A program made the position numbers and the translations under genes. The notes beneath the pieces are model-generated. The model had not been told where the DNA came from and ran no database searches. It saw nothing but the letters and a program-made list of their open reading frames with translations. This document shows positions 11,601 to 22,724 of a stretch of 64,000 nt of DNA, piece by piece (positions within the stretch are counted from its first letter, which is position 1; every line of letters begins with the position of its first letter). The DNA lies in contig CM077665.1 of NCBI GenBank assembly GCA_039707655.1, forward strand, positions 444,415,531 through 444,479,530. Reading direction: 5' to 3'. The DNA comes from Elymus sibiricus. Lineage: Eukaryota > Streptophyta > Magnoliopsida > Poales > Poaceae.

Positions 11601-13300
11601 TATAAAAGATTTTTAGTTGATTCTTTTTGCTATTGAAGAATATTATAAAATACTTTTACCAAAAATTCTGTCTATTATGCATATTTGTACAAGGAAAGAA
11701 ACATACATTTACCAAAAACTAAAACAGATGCCAACCTTGCGAGTTAATATGTCGCCTTCATGTAACTGCAGTGATCATCAGAATACTTGTGGAGCATAAC
11801 TATGGCTTTCAACCCAGAATCAAAAGAGCAAATTATCCGGTTATCTTATATATGCCGAACAGTTACTTGAACAATCCTACTATCTGATATGTTGTCCTCC
11901 GTTTCACCCGAAAGCAACAAGAACTCCTCTCATCCGGACATGGAGCCACCAACCGGGACTGTATCTAATTTTCCTATTTTTTGGTTTTAGTTTTCTTTTA
12001 AACAGATTAAAAAACAGTAGCATTATGAAAAGTTTTTAAGAAAAAATACTTTATGAAAAATTTAGTTGGATAAAATTTACTTTCTATTAACTTTACTTTA
12101 GATCAGAAACAATTTGTATTATTAGTTGAATTTTTTTATTTAATTCTAAGTTAATATTATTTTGATCATACATAGAGTTTTATAAAAGCTTTTTAGTTGA
12201 TTCTTTTTGATATTGAAGAATATTATAATATACTTTTTGTTAACATAAATTTATATAATTTTAAGTTTATATTATTTTTCATAGGTACCATACTCATGAT
12301 GTGGTTTTGTACTCCTGATGTAAGATAATATAAAGGTGCGTGGATGTTCATGAGATATGCCAAAACAATAGACTATTATCATAGGATTCTTTGATTTCCC
12401 AGCCCTCAACATATCATCAACTTTCCCTTTTGACCCTTTCATGAATCGGCGATAAGAGAGCACATGCTTTTTAGGTGGCCTACCAATGGATCCATATATC
12501 TGTCTATTATGCATATTTGTACAAGGAAAGAAACATACATTTACCAACAATTAAAACAGATGCCAACCTTGCCAGTTAATACATCGCGTTCATGTAACTA
12601 CAGTGATCATCAGAATACTTGTGGAGCATAACTATGGCTTTCAACCCAGAATCAGAGGTGCAAATTATTCGGTTATCTTATATATGCCAAATAATTACTT
12701 GAACAATCCTATTATCTGATATGTTGTCCTCAGTTTCACCAGAAAGCAACCAGAACTCCTCTCATCCGGACTTGGAGCCACCAACCAGGACTGTATCTAA
12801 TTTTCTATTTTTGGTTTTAGTTTTCTTTTAAACAGGTTCAAAAACAGTAGCATTATGAAAAGTTTTTAAGAAAAAATACTATATGAAAATTTTAGTTGGA
12901 TAAAATTTACTTTCTATTAACTTTACTTTAGATCAGAAACAATTTGTATTATTAGTTGAATTTTTTTATTTAATTCTAAGTTAATATTATTTTGATCATA
13001 AATAGAATTTCATAAAAGCCTTTTAGTTGATTCTTTTTGCTATTGAAGAATATTATAAAATACTTTTACGAAAAATTCTGTCTATTATGCATATTTGTAC
13101 AATGAAAGAAACATACATTTACCAATAATTAAAACAGATGCCAACCTTGCCAGTTAATACGTCGCCTTCATGTAACTACAGTGATCATCAGAATACTTGT
13201 GGAGCATAACTATGGCTTTCAACCCATAATCAAAGGTGCAAATTATTCGGTTATGTTATATATGCCGAACAGTTACTTTAACAATCCTAGCACCAGAAAG
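8640..13300. repeat. Higher-order tandem array, seven monomers, ~1.4 kb period
   Basis: A core running from TCTATTATGCATATTTGTA to the TTAATTCTAAGTTAATATTATTTT block recurs at about 8873, 9695, 10270, 11090, 11670, 12501 and 13078. The spacings alternate long and short (about 822, 575, 820, 580, 831, 577), so two monomer types make a higher-order unit of about 1,400 bp. Long monomers carry an extra block with GGTACCATACTCATGATG and, on the minus strand, a conserved exon-like frame (NRQICGSIGRPPE, then SKGEVDDMLRAG in the consensus sense). Nearly every monomer contains CCAACCGGGACTGTATC, a transposon subterminal motif. The ORF fragments are short and not supported as genes. Confidence 0.85.
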
Positions 13301-13511
13301 CAACCAGAAAAATCAAGACTTGGATCGGCATATACAAGATAACCGAAAAATTTGCACCTTTTGTGAACTCAACTGGCATCATGCTCACAGACATTTCATC
13401 AAACACGTCTTATGCATAGGAAGGGAAAACAAACTAGCACACACCTCCCACCTCATATGAGGAAAAAACAGTGGATAGGGCGGGTAGGGTCGAGGGTAGA
13501 TATAGGCAAAC

Positions 13512-13734
13512 TTCTAGTCCCGGTTGGTGTCTCAAACCGGGACTGAAGACAGACCTTTAGTCCCGGTTGGAGGCACAAACCGGGACGAAAGGTGCTCGCT
13601 CCTAGCGCAACACCTTTAGTCCCGTTTGGTGTCACCAACCTGGACTAAAGGTCCTGTTCGAACCGGGACTGGTACCTGTCGAGCCCCGGCCGGCGTCCTA
13701 GCCGCCCGAACCGGGACTGATGCTCACATTAGTC
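13512..13734. repeat. CACTA right subterminal zone, cut by element E
   Basis: Further GTCCCGGTTGG / AACCGGGACT units in both orientations, at about 13519, 13534, 13560, 13578, 13618, 13653 and 13708. The last is ACCGGGACTGATGCTCAC followed by ATTAGTC, the beginning of another unit, which breaks off where the LTR of E starts at 13735. Confidence 0.7.
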
Positions 13735-14762
13735 TGATACGTCTTCGCCCTATCTATAATTTTTGATTGTTTCATGACAATATTATACAACTTTCACATA
13801 TTTTGGCAACATTTTATATGATTTATTGGACTAACATATTGATCCAGTGCCCAGTGCCAGTTCCTGTTTGTTGCATGTTTTTTGTTTCGCAGAATATCCA
13901 TATCAAATGAAGTCCAAACGCGATAAAAATTATGGAGAATTATTTTGGAATATATGTGATTTCTAAGAGTTGGAATCAACGCAAAAGGAGGCCCACAGCC
14001 CCCACAGTACACCAGGGCGCGCCCCAGGGCCCACGCACGTCGTGGTGGGTTGTGGTCACCTCGTAAGTCCGTTGGAGCTCTACTTTGGGCGCAAGGAAGC
14101 TTATATCTGGAAAAAAATCGTGTTAAAATCTCAATGCAATCAGAGTTACGGATCTCCGGGAATATAAGAAACGGTTTTCGGCCGGAAAACAGGAACGCGA
14201 AACAGAAGAGAATAGAGAGGGAGATCCAATCTCGGAGGGGCTCCTGCCCCTCCGCCGCCATGAAGGCCATGGACCAGAGGGGGAACTCTCCTCCCATCTA
14301 GGGGGAGGCCAGGGAAGAATAAGTAGGAGGGGGGCTCTCTCCCCCTCTCTCCCGGTGGCGCCGGAACGCCACTGGGGCAATTATCGTGACGGCGATCTAC
14401 ACCAACAACTTTGCCGCCGTCAACACCAACTCTGTCCCCCTCTATGCAGCGGTGTAACACCTCTCTTCCCCGTTGTAATCTCTACTTAAACATGGTGCTC
14501 AACAACATATATTATTTCCCAATGATATGTGGCTATCCTATGATGTTTGAGTAGATCCGTTTTGTCCTATGGGCTAATTGATGATCGTGGTTGGTATGAG
14601 ATGTATGTTTTATTTTGGTGCCATCCTATGGTGCCCTCCATGTTGCGCAAACGCGAGGGATCCCCGCTGTAGGGTGTTGCAATATGTTCATGATTTGCTT
14701 ATGGTGGGTGGCATGAGTGACAGAAGCACATACTCGAGTAGGTGGGTTGTTGCGTATGGGAG
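13735..14762 (+). repeat. Element E 5' LTR, first part
   Basis: Starts TGATACGTCTTCGCCC. It holds a CACCAGGGCGCGCC...GGTGGGTTGTGG inverted-repeat module at about 14008-14056 and a GC-rich transcribed-leader-like zone at 14220-14400. The last five bases, GGGAG, are the left target copy of element A. The rest of this LTR is at 55159-55649. Confidence 0.75.
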
Positions 14763-16282
14763 TGATACGTCCATTTTGCATCATGATTTCCTACTGTTAT
14801 TTATAATGTTTCTATGCGTAATAATACTTTAGGGAGTGATTCTAATGCCTTTTCTCTCATAATATGCAAGGTTTACACAAAGAGGGAGAATACCGGCAGC
14901 TGGAATTCTGGACCTGAAAAAGCATATCAGAGATACCTATTATGCACATCTCCAAATAAGCTGAAACTTCACGGAGAATTATTTTAGAATATATGAAAAT
15001 TACTGGAGCAAATAACTACCGGAGGGGGGGCCACCTGGTGAGCACAAGACACCAGGGCGCGGCCGGCCCCCCAGGCGTGCCTTGGTGGGTTGTGCTCAGC
15101 ACGGCCCAACTCCGGTGCCCATCTTCTGGTATTTAAGGTATTTTGACCTAGAAAAAAATAAGGAGAGGACTTTTGGGACGAAACGCCGCCGTCTCGAGGC
15201 GGAACTTGGGCAGGAGCACTTTTCCCCTCCGGCGGAGCGATTCCGCCGGGGGAACTTCCCTCCCGGAGGGGGAAATCGAAGCCATCGTCATCACCAACAC
15301 CCCTCTCAACTTTGGGAGGCCAATCTTCATCAACATCTTCAATAGCACCATCTCCTCTCAAACCCTAGTTCATCTCTTGTGTTCAATCTTTGTACCGGAA
15401 CCTCAGATTGGTACCTGTCTGTGACTAGTAATGTTGATTACATCTTGTAGTTGATTATTATATGGTTTATTTGGTGGAAGATTATATGTTCAGATCCATT
15501 ATTCTATTCAATACCCCTCTGATCTTGAGCATGAATATTATTTGTGAGTAGTTACCTTTGTTCTTGAGGTCACGGGAGAACTCATGTTGCAAGTAATCAT
15601 GTGAATTTCATATGTGTTTGATATTTTGATGATATGTATGTTGTGATTCCCTTAGTGGTGTCATGTGAACATCGACTACATGACACTTCACCATCCTTGG
15701 GCCTAAGGGAATGCATTGTGGAGTAGTTATTAGATGATGTGTTGCTAGAGTGATAGAAGCTTAAACCATAGTTTATGCGCTACTTCGTAAGGGGCTGATT
15801 TGGATCCAAACGTTTAATGCTATGGTTATATTTTATCTTAATACTTTTCTCGTAGTTGCGGATGCTTGTGAGGGGGTTAATCATAAGTGCGAGGTTTGTT
15901 GAAGTAAGTACATCACCCAAGCACCGGTCCACCCACATATAAAATTATCAAAGTAGCGAACGCAAATCAAACCAACATGATAAAAGTGACTAGATGAAAT
16001 TCCCGTGTACCCTCAAGAACACTTTGCCTATTATAAGAGACTATTCTGGCCTGTCCTTTGCCACAAAAGGATTGGGCTACCTTGCTTCACTTTATTTACC
16101 GTTACTGTTACTTGCTCGTTACCAATTATCTTGCTATCAAACTATCTGTTACCTACAATTTCAGTGCTTGCAGAAATTACCATGCTGAAAACCGCTTGTC
16201 ATTTCCTTCTGCTCCTCGTTGGGTTCGACACTCTTACTTATCGAAAGGACTACGATTGACCACCTATACTTGTGGGTCATCA
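14763..16282 (+). repeat. Element A 5' LTR (1,520 bp)
   Basis: Starts TGATACGTCC and ends GTGGGTCATCA. The GC-rich inverted-repeat module is at about 15048-15095, and the probable TATA box TATTTAAG at 15130-15137, about 35 bp further on. The downstream leader contains a GCGGAGCGATTCCGCCGG palindrome. ORFs drawn across this LTR are chance frames. Confidence 0.9.
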
Positions 16283-16290
16283 AGACTCTT

Positions 16291-16311
16291 TTCCGGCGCC
16301 GTTGCCGGGGA
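16291..16311 (+). other. Element A primer-binding site
   Basis: CCGGCGCCGTTGCCGGGGA, eight to ten bases after the LTR, matches the complement of the 3' end of plant tRNA-Asp (CCCCGGCAACGGCGCCA) except for one base. In C and E the corresponding TGG is intact. Confidence 0.7.
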
Positions 16312-16388
16312 GTGAAGTGCTCTTGGTAAGTGGAAATCGGTAAGGAAAAACTTATACTACATGCTGAAATTTATTGTCATTTGCTACT

Positions 16389-18875
16389 ATGGAAAACAAT
16401 CCTTTGAGGGGTTTGTTCGGGGTATCTTCACCTCGACCGGAACCACAATTAGTTGCCCCTCAACCTACTGCACCTACTGAAAATATTGGTTATGAAATTC
16501 CTTCGGGTATGGTAGAACAACCGCTAGCTAATCCTTATGCAGGAGATGGAACTGAACATCCTGATATGCACCTAATACATGTGAATCAAGTTTGTGGATT
16601 ATTTAAGCTTGCAGGTTTACCCGGAGATGAAGTTAAGAAGAAGGTTTTCCCTTTATCTTTTAAGGGAAAAGCATTGCCATGGTATAGGCTATATGATGAT
16701 ATTGGATTATGAAACTGGAATCGATTGCAATTACAATTCCACCAAAAGTTTTATCCTATGCATCTAGTTCATCGTGATCGGAATTATATATATAATTTTT
16801 GGCCTCGTGAAGGAGAAAGCATCCGTCTAGCTTGGGGGAGGCTTGAGTCAATGTTATATTCATGCCCCAATCATGATATCCCGAGAAAAATTATTATGCA
16901 GAATTTTTATGCTCGGCTTTCTCATAATGATCAATCCATGCTCGATACTTCTTGCACTGTTTCTTTTATGAAGAAGACTATTGAATTAAAGTGGGATCTC
17001 TTAGAAAGAATTAATCACATCTCTGAAGATTGGGAACTCGACGAAGGTAATGAGTCAGGTATTAAGCTTAAGTTTGATTATGTTAAATCTTTTATGAATA
17101 CCGATGCTTTTCACAAGTTTAGCACTAAATATGGCCTTGACTCAGAGATAGTAGCCTCTTTCTGTGAATCATTTGCTACTCATGTTGATCTCCCTAAGGA
17201 GAAGTGGTTTAAATATCACCCCCCCTATTAAAGAAGAAATTAAAGAACCGGTAAAAGCTAAAGCTGAAACCATCATTTACAATGTTGATCCAGTTGTGCC
17301 TACTGCTTATATCGAAAAACCACCTTTCCCTGTTAGGATAAAGGAACAAGCTAAGGTATCAACTGTGGTTCACAAGAGTAATATTAGAGCACCTAAGACC
17401 TCTGAACAAATTAAAGTAGAACCTAGTGTTGCTATGGTTAAAGATCTCTTGGTAGAAAATATTGATGGGCATGTTATTTACTTCTATGATGAAGCTGCTA
17501 GAATTGTCAAATCCAATGAAAAAGATAAACATAGACCCGTAGTGGGCATGCCTGTTGTCTCGGTCAAAATAGGAGATCATTGCTATCATGGTTTATGTGA
17601 TTTGGGTGCTAGTGTGAGTGCTATTCCTTTTACCTTATACCAAGAAATTATGAATGAAATAACACCTGCTGAAATAGAAGACATTGATGTTACTATTAAA
17701 ATTGCTAATAGAGACACCATCACACCACTTGGGATTGTTAGAGATGTTGAAGTTTTGTGTGGGAAAATAAAATATCCTACTGATTTTCTAGTTCTTGGTT
17801 CCCCACAAGATGACTTTTGTCCCATTATCTTTGGTAGACCTTTCTCGAACACCGTCAATGCTAAGATAGATTGTGAAAAACAAACTGTCAGTGTTAGTTT
17901 TGGTGACGTGTCTCATGAATTTAATTTTTCCAAGTTTAGTAGACAACCTCGTAATAAAGAATTATCTAGCAAGGATGAAATAATTGGTCTTGCTTCTATT
18001 TCCGTACCTCCTACCGATCCACTAGAACAATATCTGCTAGACCATGAAAATGATATGCACTTGCATGAAAGAAATGAAATAGATAAAATTTTCTTTGAAC
18101 AACAGCCACTCCTAAAACACAATTTGCCTATTGAAACTCTTGTAGATCCTCCTCCACCTAAAGGTGATCCAGTGTTTGAATTAAAACAATTGCCTGACAC
18201 TTTGAAGTATGCTTATCTTGATGAGAAAAAGATATATCCTGTTATTATTAGTGCTAACCTTTCAGAACATGAAGAAGAAAGATTATTAAAAATTTCGAGG
18301 AAGCACCGGGCTGCTATTGGATATACTCTTGATGATCTTAAGGGCATTAGTCCCACTCTATGTCAGCACAAGATCAATATGGAACCTGATGCCAAACCCG
18401 TTGTTGATCACCAACGACGATTGAATCCTAAGATGAAAGAAGTGGTAAGAACTGAAATATTAAAGCTTCTGGAAGCAGGCATAATCTATCCCATAGCTGA
18501 TAGTAGATGGGTAAGTCCCGTTCATTGTCCCTAAGAAAGGAGGTATTACTGTTGTTCCTAATGTTAAAAATGAACTTATCCCACAAAGAATTGTCACTGG
18601 CTATAGAATGGTAATTGATTTTAGAAAATTAAATAAAGCTACTAGAAAAGATCATTACCCTCTGCCTTTCATTGTTCAAATGCTAGAAAGATTATCTCAG
18701 CACACACACTTTTGTTTTCTGGATGGATATTCTGGTTTCTCTCAAATACCTGTATCACAATCTGATCAAGAAAAAACCACCTTTACTTGTCCTTTTGGAA
18801 CCTATGCTTAAAGATGTATGCCTTTTGGTTTATGCAATGCACCTGCTACCTTTCAAAGATGTATGACTGCTATAT
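16389..18875 (+). pseudogene. Element A gag-protease-RT, first part, disrupted
   Basis: Starts with MENNPLRGLFGV at 16389. Gag runs to about 17230 with QFHQKFYPMHLVHRDRN and an ESIRLAWGR segment. A stop at 16710-16712 (TGA where B has TGG) and an extra C near 17220 break it. The aspartic protease follows with HGLCDLGASVSAIP near 17590-17635; the DLGA form replaces the usual DSGA. RT starts around 18380 with LLEAGIIYPIADSRWVSPVH, then a two-base loss at about 18527 shifts the frame; MVIDFRKLNKATR and FLDGYSGFSQIPVSQ follow, with a TAA at 18809-18811. The reading is cut at 18875 in the ATFQRCMTAI motif by element B and resumes at 49080. Confidence 0.9.
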
Positions 18876-20392
18876 TGATGACCCACAAGTATAGGGGATC
18901 AATCGTAGTCCTTTCGATAAGTAAGAGTGTCGAACCCAACGAGGAGCAGAAGGAAATGACACGCGGTTTTCAGCAAGGTAATTTCTGCAAGTACTGAAAT
19001 TGTAGGTAACAGATAGTTTGATAGGAAGATAATTGGTAACGAGCAAGTAACGGTAATGGTAAATAAAGGGCAGCAAGGTAGCCCAATCCTTTTGTGGCAA
19101 AGGATGGGCCAGAACAATCTCTAGTAATAGGCAAGGTGTTCTTGAGGGTACACGGGAATTTCATCTAGTCACTTTTATCATGTTGCTTTGATTTGTGTTT
19201 GCTACTTTGATAATTTGATATGTGGGTGGACCGGTGCTTGGGTGTTGTTCTTACTTGTACAACCTCCCACTTATGATTAACCCCCTCGCAAGCATCCGCA
19301 ACAACGAGAAAAGTATTAACATAAAATCTAACCATAGCATTAAACGTTTGGATCCAAATCAGCCCCTTACGAAGTAGCGCAGAAACTAGGATTTAAGCTT
19401 CTGTTACTCTAGCAACCCATCATCTAATAACTACTCCACAATGCATTCCCTTAGGCCCATGAATGGTGAAGTGTCATGTAGTCGACTTTCACATGACACC
19501 ACTAAGGGAATCACAACATACATACCATCAAAATATCGAACACATATCAAATTCACATTATTACTCGCAACATGACTTGTCCCGTGACCTCAAGAACAAA
19601 GGTAACTACTCACAAATAATAATCATGCTCAAGATCAGAGGAGTAATGAATAGCATAATGGATCTGAACATATAATCTTCCACCAAATAAACCATATAGT
19701 AATCAACTACACAAGGTAATCAACACTACTAGTCACCCACAGGTACCAATCTGAGGTTCCGGTACAAAGATTGAACACAAGAGATGAACTAGGGTTTGAG
19801 AGGAGATGGTGTTGTTGAAGATTTTGATGAAGAATGGCCTCCCAAAGATGATAGGGGTGTTGGTGATGACGATGGCGTCGATTTCCCCCTCTGGGAGGGA
19901 AGTTCCCCCGGCCGAATCACTCCGCCGGAGGGCAAAAGTTCTCCTGACCAAGTTCCGCCTCGAGACGGCGGCGTTCTGTCCCAAAAGTCCTCTCCTTATT
20001 TTGTATAGGTCAAAAGACCCTATATACCAGAAGATGGGCACCGGAGGTGGGCCGAGGAGGGCACAACCCACCAGGGCGCGCCTGGGGGGCCTGGCGCGCC
20101 CTGGTGTCTTGTGCCCATCAGGGTGGCCCCCTCCGGTAGTTACTTGCTCCAGTATTTTTCATATATTCCAAAAATATTCTCCGTAAAGTTTCAGCTTCTT
20201 TGGAGATGTGCATAATAGGTATCTCTGATTTGCTTTTTCAGGTCCAGAATTCCAGCTGGCAGTATTCTCCCTCTTTGTGTAAACCTTTCATATTATGAGA
20301 GAAAAGGCATTAGAATCACACCCTAAAGCATTATTATTCAACAAAACACAATAAATAACAGTAGGAAATCATGATGCAAAATGGACGTATCA
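18876..20392 (-). repeat. Element B 3' LTR (1,517 bp)
   Basis: On the minus strand it starts TGATACGTCCATTTTGC (at 20392) and ends GGTCATCA (at 18876). It contains the inverted-repeat module at about 20061-20118 and the TATA sequence GGTATATAGG at about 20018-20027. Confidence 0.92.
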
Positions 20393-21974
20393 ACTCCCCC
20401 AAGCTTAGACCTCTCTTGTCCTCAAGCGAAAAGCCGATATTGAAAAACATGTCCACATGGTTTGAGAGAGAGGTGTTGATAAAAACAAAATAGGGACATA
20501 GTAGCATCATGCTTATTATCATAACAGCAACAAACTCTAACATAAGATTTATTCATATACTTTCATCATATAACTTCTCATGAACAAGTAACAATTCATC
20601 ACAACATAGAAGTATAAAGCATAAACCTTATTGAAAACCAACAAACTATGTTCTCAGTCAACTTTGCAACTACAATTCATCATATTTTCAGGAAGGGTCT
20701 CATGTCGGAGCCTTTTGGCAAGTCCACATACTCAACCATCATTTAGTCTTCTATGATTACTAACACTCACCGCATACCCATGAGCAAAAAAGTTTCAACC
20801 GGACACATAGAAAGATAGGGGCTTATAGTTTCGCCTCCCAACGTATTCACCTCAAGGGTGATGTCAACAATAATAACTCATGCCCACTCATATCCAACTG
20901 GATATATGTGCCTAGATCTTTCCTCACCACATGATGCTTGCAAAAAGAGAAAAGTAAAAAGGAATAGGGGAGAATACTTGACTCTTGTATAAAAGTAAAT
21001 ACATAAAATTAAAAGATAGGCCCTTCGCAGAGGGAAGCAGAGGTTGTCATGCGCTTTTTGGTTTGTATGCCTAATCCCTTAATGTCAAAGAACGTCACGC
21101 TATATTGCCCCCTACGATAGCAACCTTTATTATGCAGTCCGTCGCTTTTATTGCTTTGCCATCATAAGTTCGTATAACGCTCAATTTTCTCTTACACTAA
21201 TTTATCAAACACATTTAGAAGCAATTTTTATTGTCTTAGTGCACCGATGACAACTTACTTGAAGGATCTTACTCGATCCGTAGGTAGGTATGGTGGACTC
21301 TCAAAACATGAATTTGGGTTTTGGGTTTTTGGATGCACAAGTAGTATCTCTACTTAGTGCGGAATTTTTGGCTAGCAAAGATATTGAGCAAGCACCACAT
21401 GTTGAAGGATCTATGACAATATAACTTCTATGTGAATATGAACAAACATAAATCATTACGTTGTCTTCCTTGTCCAATGTCAACAATTTTGACATATAAT
21501 ATTTAATGGGGGTTCACAATCATAAAAGATGTCCAAGATAGTGTATTTGCATGTGAATCTTCTCTTCCCTTATTAATTCTTTCATGAATTGCATCATTGA
21601 CCAATGCTATGTTTGTCAATCTCCAATAAATTTTACCACTTATACTTTTCCTTATCTGATGTCATTACTTACCATAAGATTAGCATATGATTCTTTTCAT
21701 TTATTTCCTTTCTATTTTGATTGCAACAAGCAAGTAAAGAAGCAAAAGCTCAAATTAAACTTTATTATATAACTCTCACTCGATTACATTGATAGATAGA
21801 TCATGAAACTAACACTCGAAAATAAATCATGCTAAACTTTTATTCAACTAAATCAAGAAAAAGCTAAAGATCAAACTAAAATAGGTAAAGGTGAATAAAA
21901 GTGATGGTGATACGATACCGGGGCACCTCCCCCAAGCTTGGCTCAAGCCAAGGGGATTTCCCATACCCGTGTGC
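20393..21974 (-). other. Element B purine tract and 3' non-coding region
   Basis: The purine tract on the minus strand is GCTTGGGGGAGT at 20393-20404, abutting the 3' LTR; it primes plus-strand DNA synthesis. The rest, about 1.6 kb, is non-coding and matches 52065-53655 of element A. No other gene is seen. Confidence 0.7.
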
Positions 21975-22388
21975 TCAAGTCTCCTTTGGTGGTGGTGATG
22001 AAGAAGGTGGTGGTGATGAAGTGGCCTTCTTCTTCAACTTATATTTGAGCATAAAGTTTTCCTCCCTTAGATCATCATTCTCCAACTCGAGTTTTAATAT
22101 CCTTTTGCATAATGCCGCCTTGCTCTCCTGCAGAAAAACAAGGGGAATAAATTGAACCTCAGGTTTGTATCCTTTAGGGAGGCTTGACTTCTTGAATTCC
22201 ACATGCATGTCTCCGGGTTGAGGAAGCGGGCCATCCTCTTCCTCAGAGCTATCATCCTTTGTTTCCTTCATGGCAGCGTCTTCCTCCTCGTCAGAGGTCC
22301 ATCCATAGTGCTCCACTTCTCCATAGATCTTGGGGTTTGCAATATAGTCAACAACATAGCTCTCCCCCTCTGAATCTTGAGATGGCAT
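21975..22388 (-). CDS. Element B accessory ORF (137 aa), acidic coiled-coil protein
   Basis: Starts MPSQDSEGESY at 22388, about 80 bp after a TATA sequence, and ends in a proline/serine tail SSPPPSSSPPPKET. The N-terminal half is acidic (TSDEEEDAAMKE, then DDSSEEEDGPLP). Residues about 90-125 (KAALCKRILKLELENDDLR and on) have heptad spacing typical of a coiled coil. No known domain was recognised, and no signal peptide or membrane segment is seen. It sits after integrase, where Athila-like elements carry an extra or env-like ORF. Its counterpart in A (51663-52064) shares the promoter and tail but little else. The frame is intact, unlike pol. Confidence 0.6.
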   Translation of the reverse strand: MPSQDSEGESYVVDYIANPKIYGEVEHYGWTSDEEEDAAMKETKDDSSEEEDGPLPQPGDMHVEFKKSSLPKGYKPEVQFIPLVFLQESKAALCKRILKLELENDDLREENFMLKYKLKKKATSSPPPSSSPPPKET

Positions 22389-22464
22389 ATTTTCAGATCT
22401 GCCAGGAAAACAACATGAAACAAGAACAGAGGATTTTTCTGCGATGCGGTCGTTAAAACAGTCG

Positions 22465-22600
22465 AGGGTATATATAGAGAATTTTTTTGCTTGGGAAACG
22501 AGCATATGGAAGGAAAACGGAGTCGGGAAGGTGTCCGAGGTGGGCACAACCCACCAGGGCAAGCCTGGCAGGGCTGGCGCACCCTGGTGTATCGTGCTCA
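22465..22600 (-). promoter_or_regulatory. Internal LTR-like promoter before the B accessory ORF
   Basis: On the minus strand an inverted repeat (about 22543-22598; arms ACACCAGGGTGCGCC and GCCCTGGTGGGTTGTG) is followed about 70 bp later by TCTATATATACCC (TATA at 22469-22476) and then the ATG at 22388. The layout copies that of the LTR promoters of A, B and C. This is read from sequence; promoter activity is inferred. Confidence 0.5.
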
Positions 22601-22724
22601 CCTCAGTTGCCTTCCGGTTTATTTATTATTTTCCAAAAATTTCTAATATTCCAAAACTGACAGAAAATATTTTTGCGGATTTTTCAGAGTCCGTTTACTT
22701 ACCGTATCATGTACCTCTTATTTT

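Larger units (their letters stand above)
4451..13734. mobile_element. CACTA (En/Spm-like) DNA transposon, right end displaced by element E
   Basis: The left end starts CACTTGTAGAAAACATGGC, a diverged form of the CACTA...GAAAAC terminus, after a possible 3 bp target copy TAT. Inverted and direct copies of TTTAGTCCCGGTT / AACCGGGACTAAA mark subterminal zones at 4484-4612, 7775-8022 and 13512-13734. Inside are a B3-domain gene, another ORF fragment, a minus-strand promoter and a 4.6 kb tandem array. No TNP2-type transposase was recognised, so it looks non-autonomous, or its transposase lies beyond the inserted retrotransposon nest. The right subterminal zone stops at ATTAGTC where the LTR of element E starts, so the right terminus is outside the window. 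Confidence 0.75.

Noticed and set aside
8640..13300. Regular repeats as a CRISPR array
   Set aside because: Units are 575-830 bp, far too long, and the DNA is plant nuclear.
14123..14460. Overlapping GC-rich ORFs in the first part of the E LTR
   Set aside because: Multiple frames open together; location matches the transcribed leader part of an LTR, with no protein similarity recognised.
16005..16315. Several 60-85 aa ORFs in the LTRs of A and B
   Set aside because: They recur in every LTR copy in overlapping frames, contain no domain and lie in non-coding LTR sequence.
22389..22601. Longer start at 22601 for the B accessory ORF (and 51441 for A)
   Set aside because: The added part covers the inverted repeat and the TATA box, so it is upstream of the likely transcription start.
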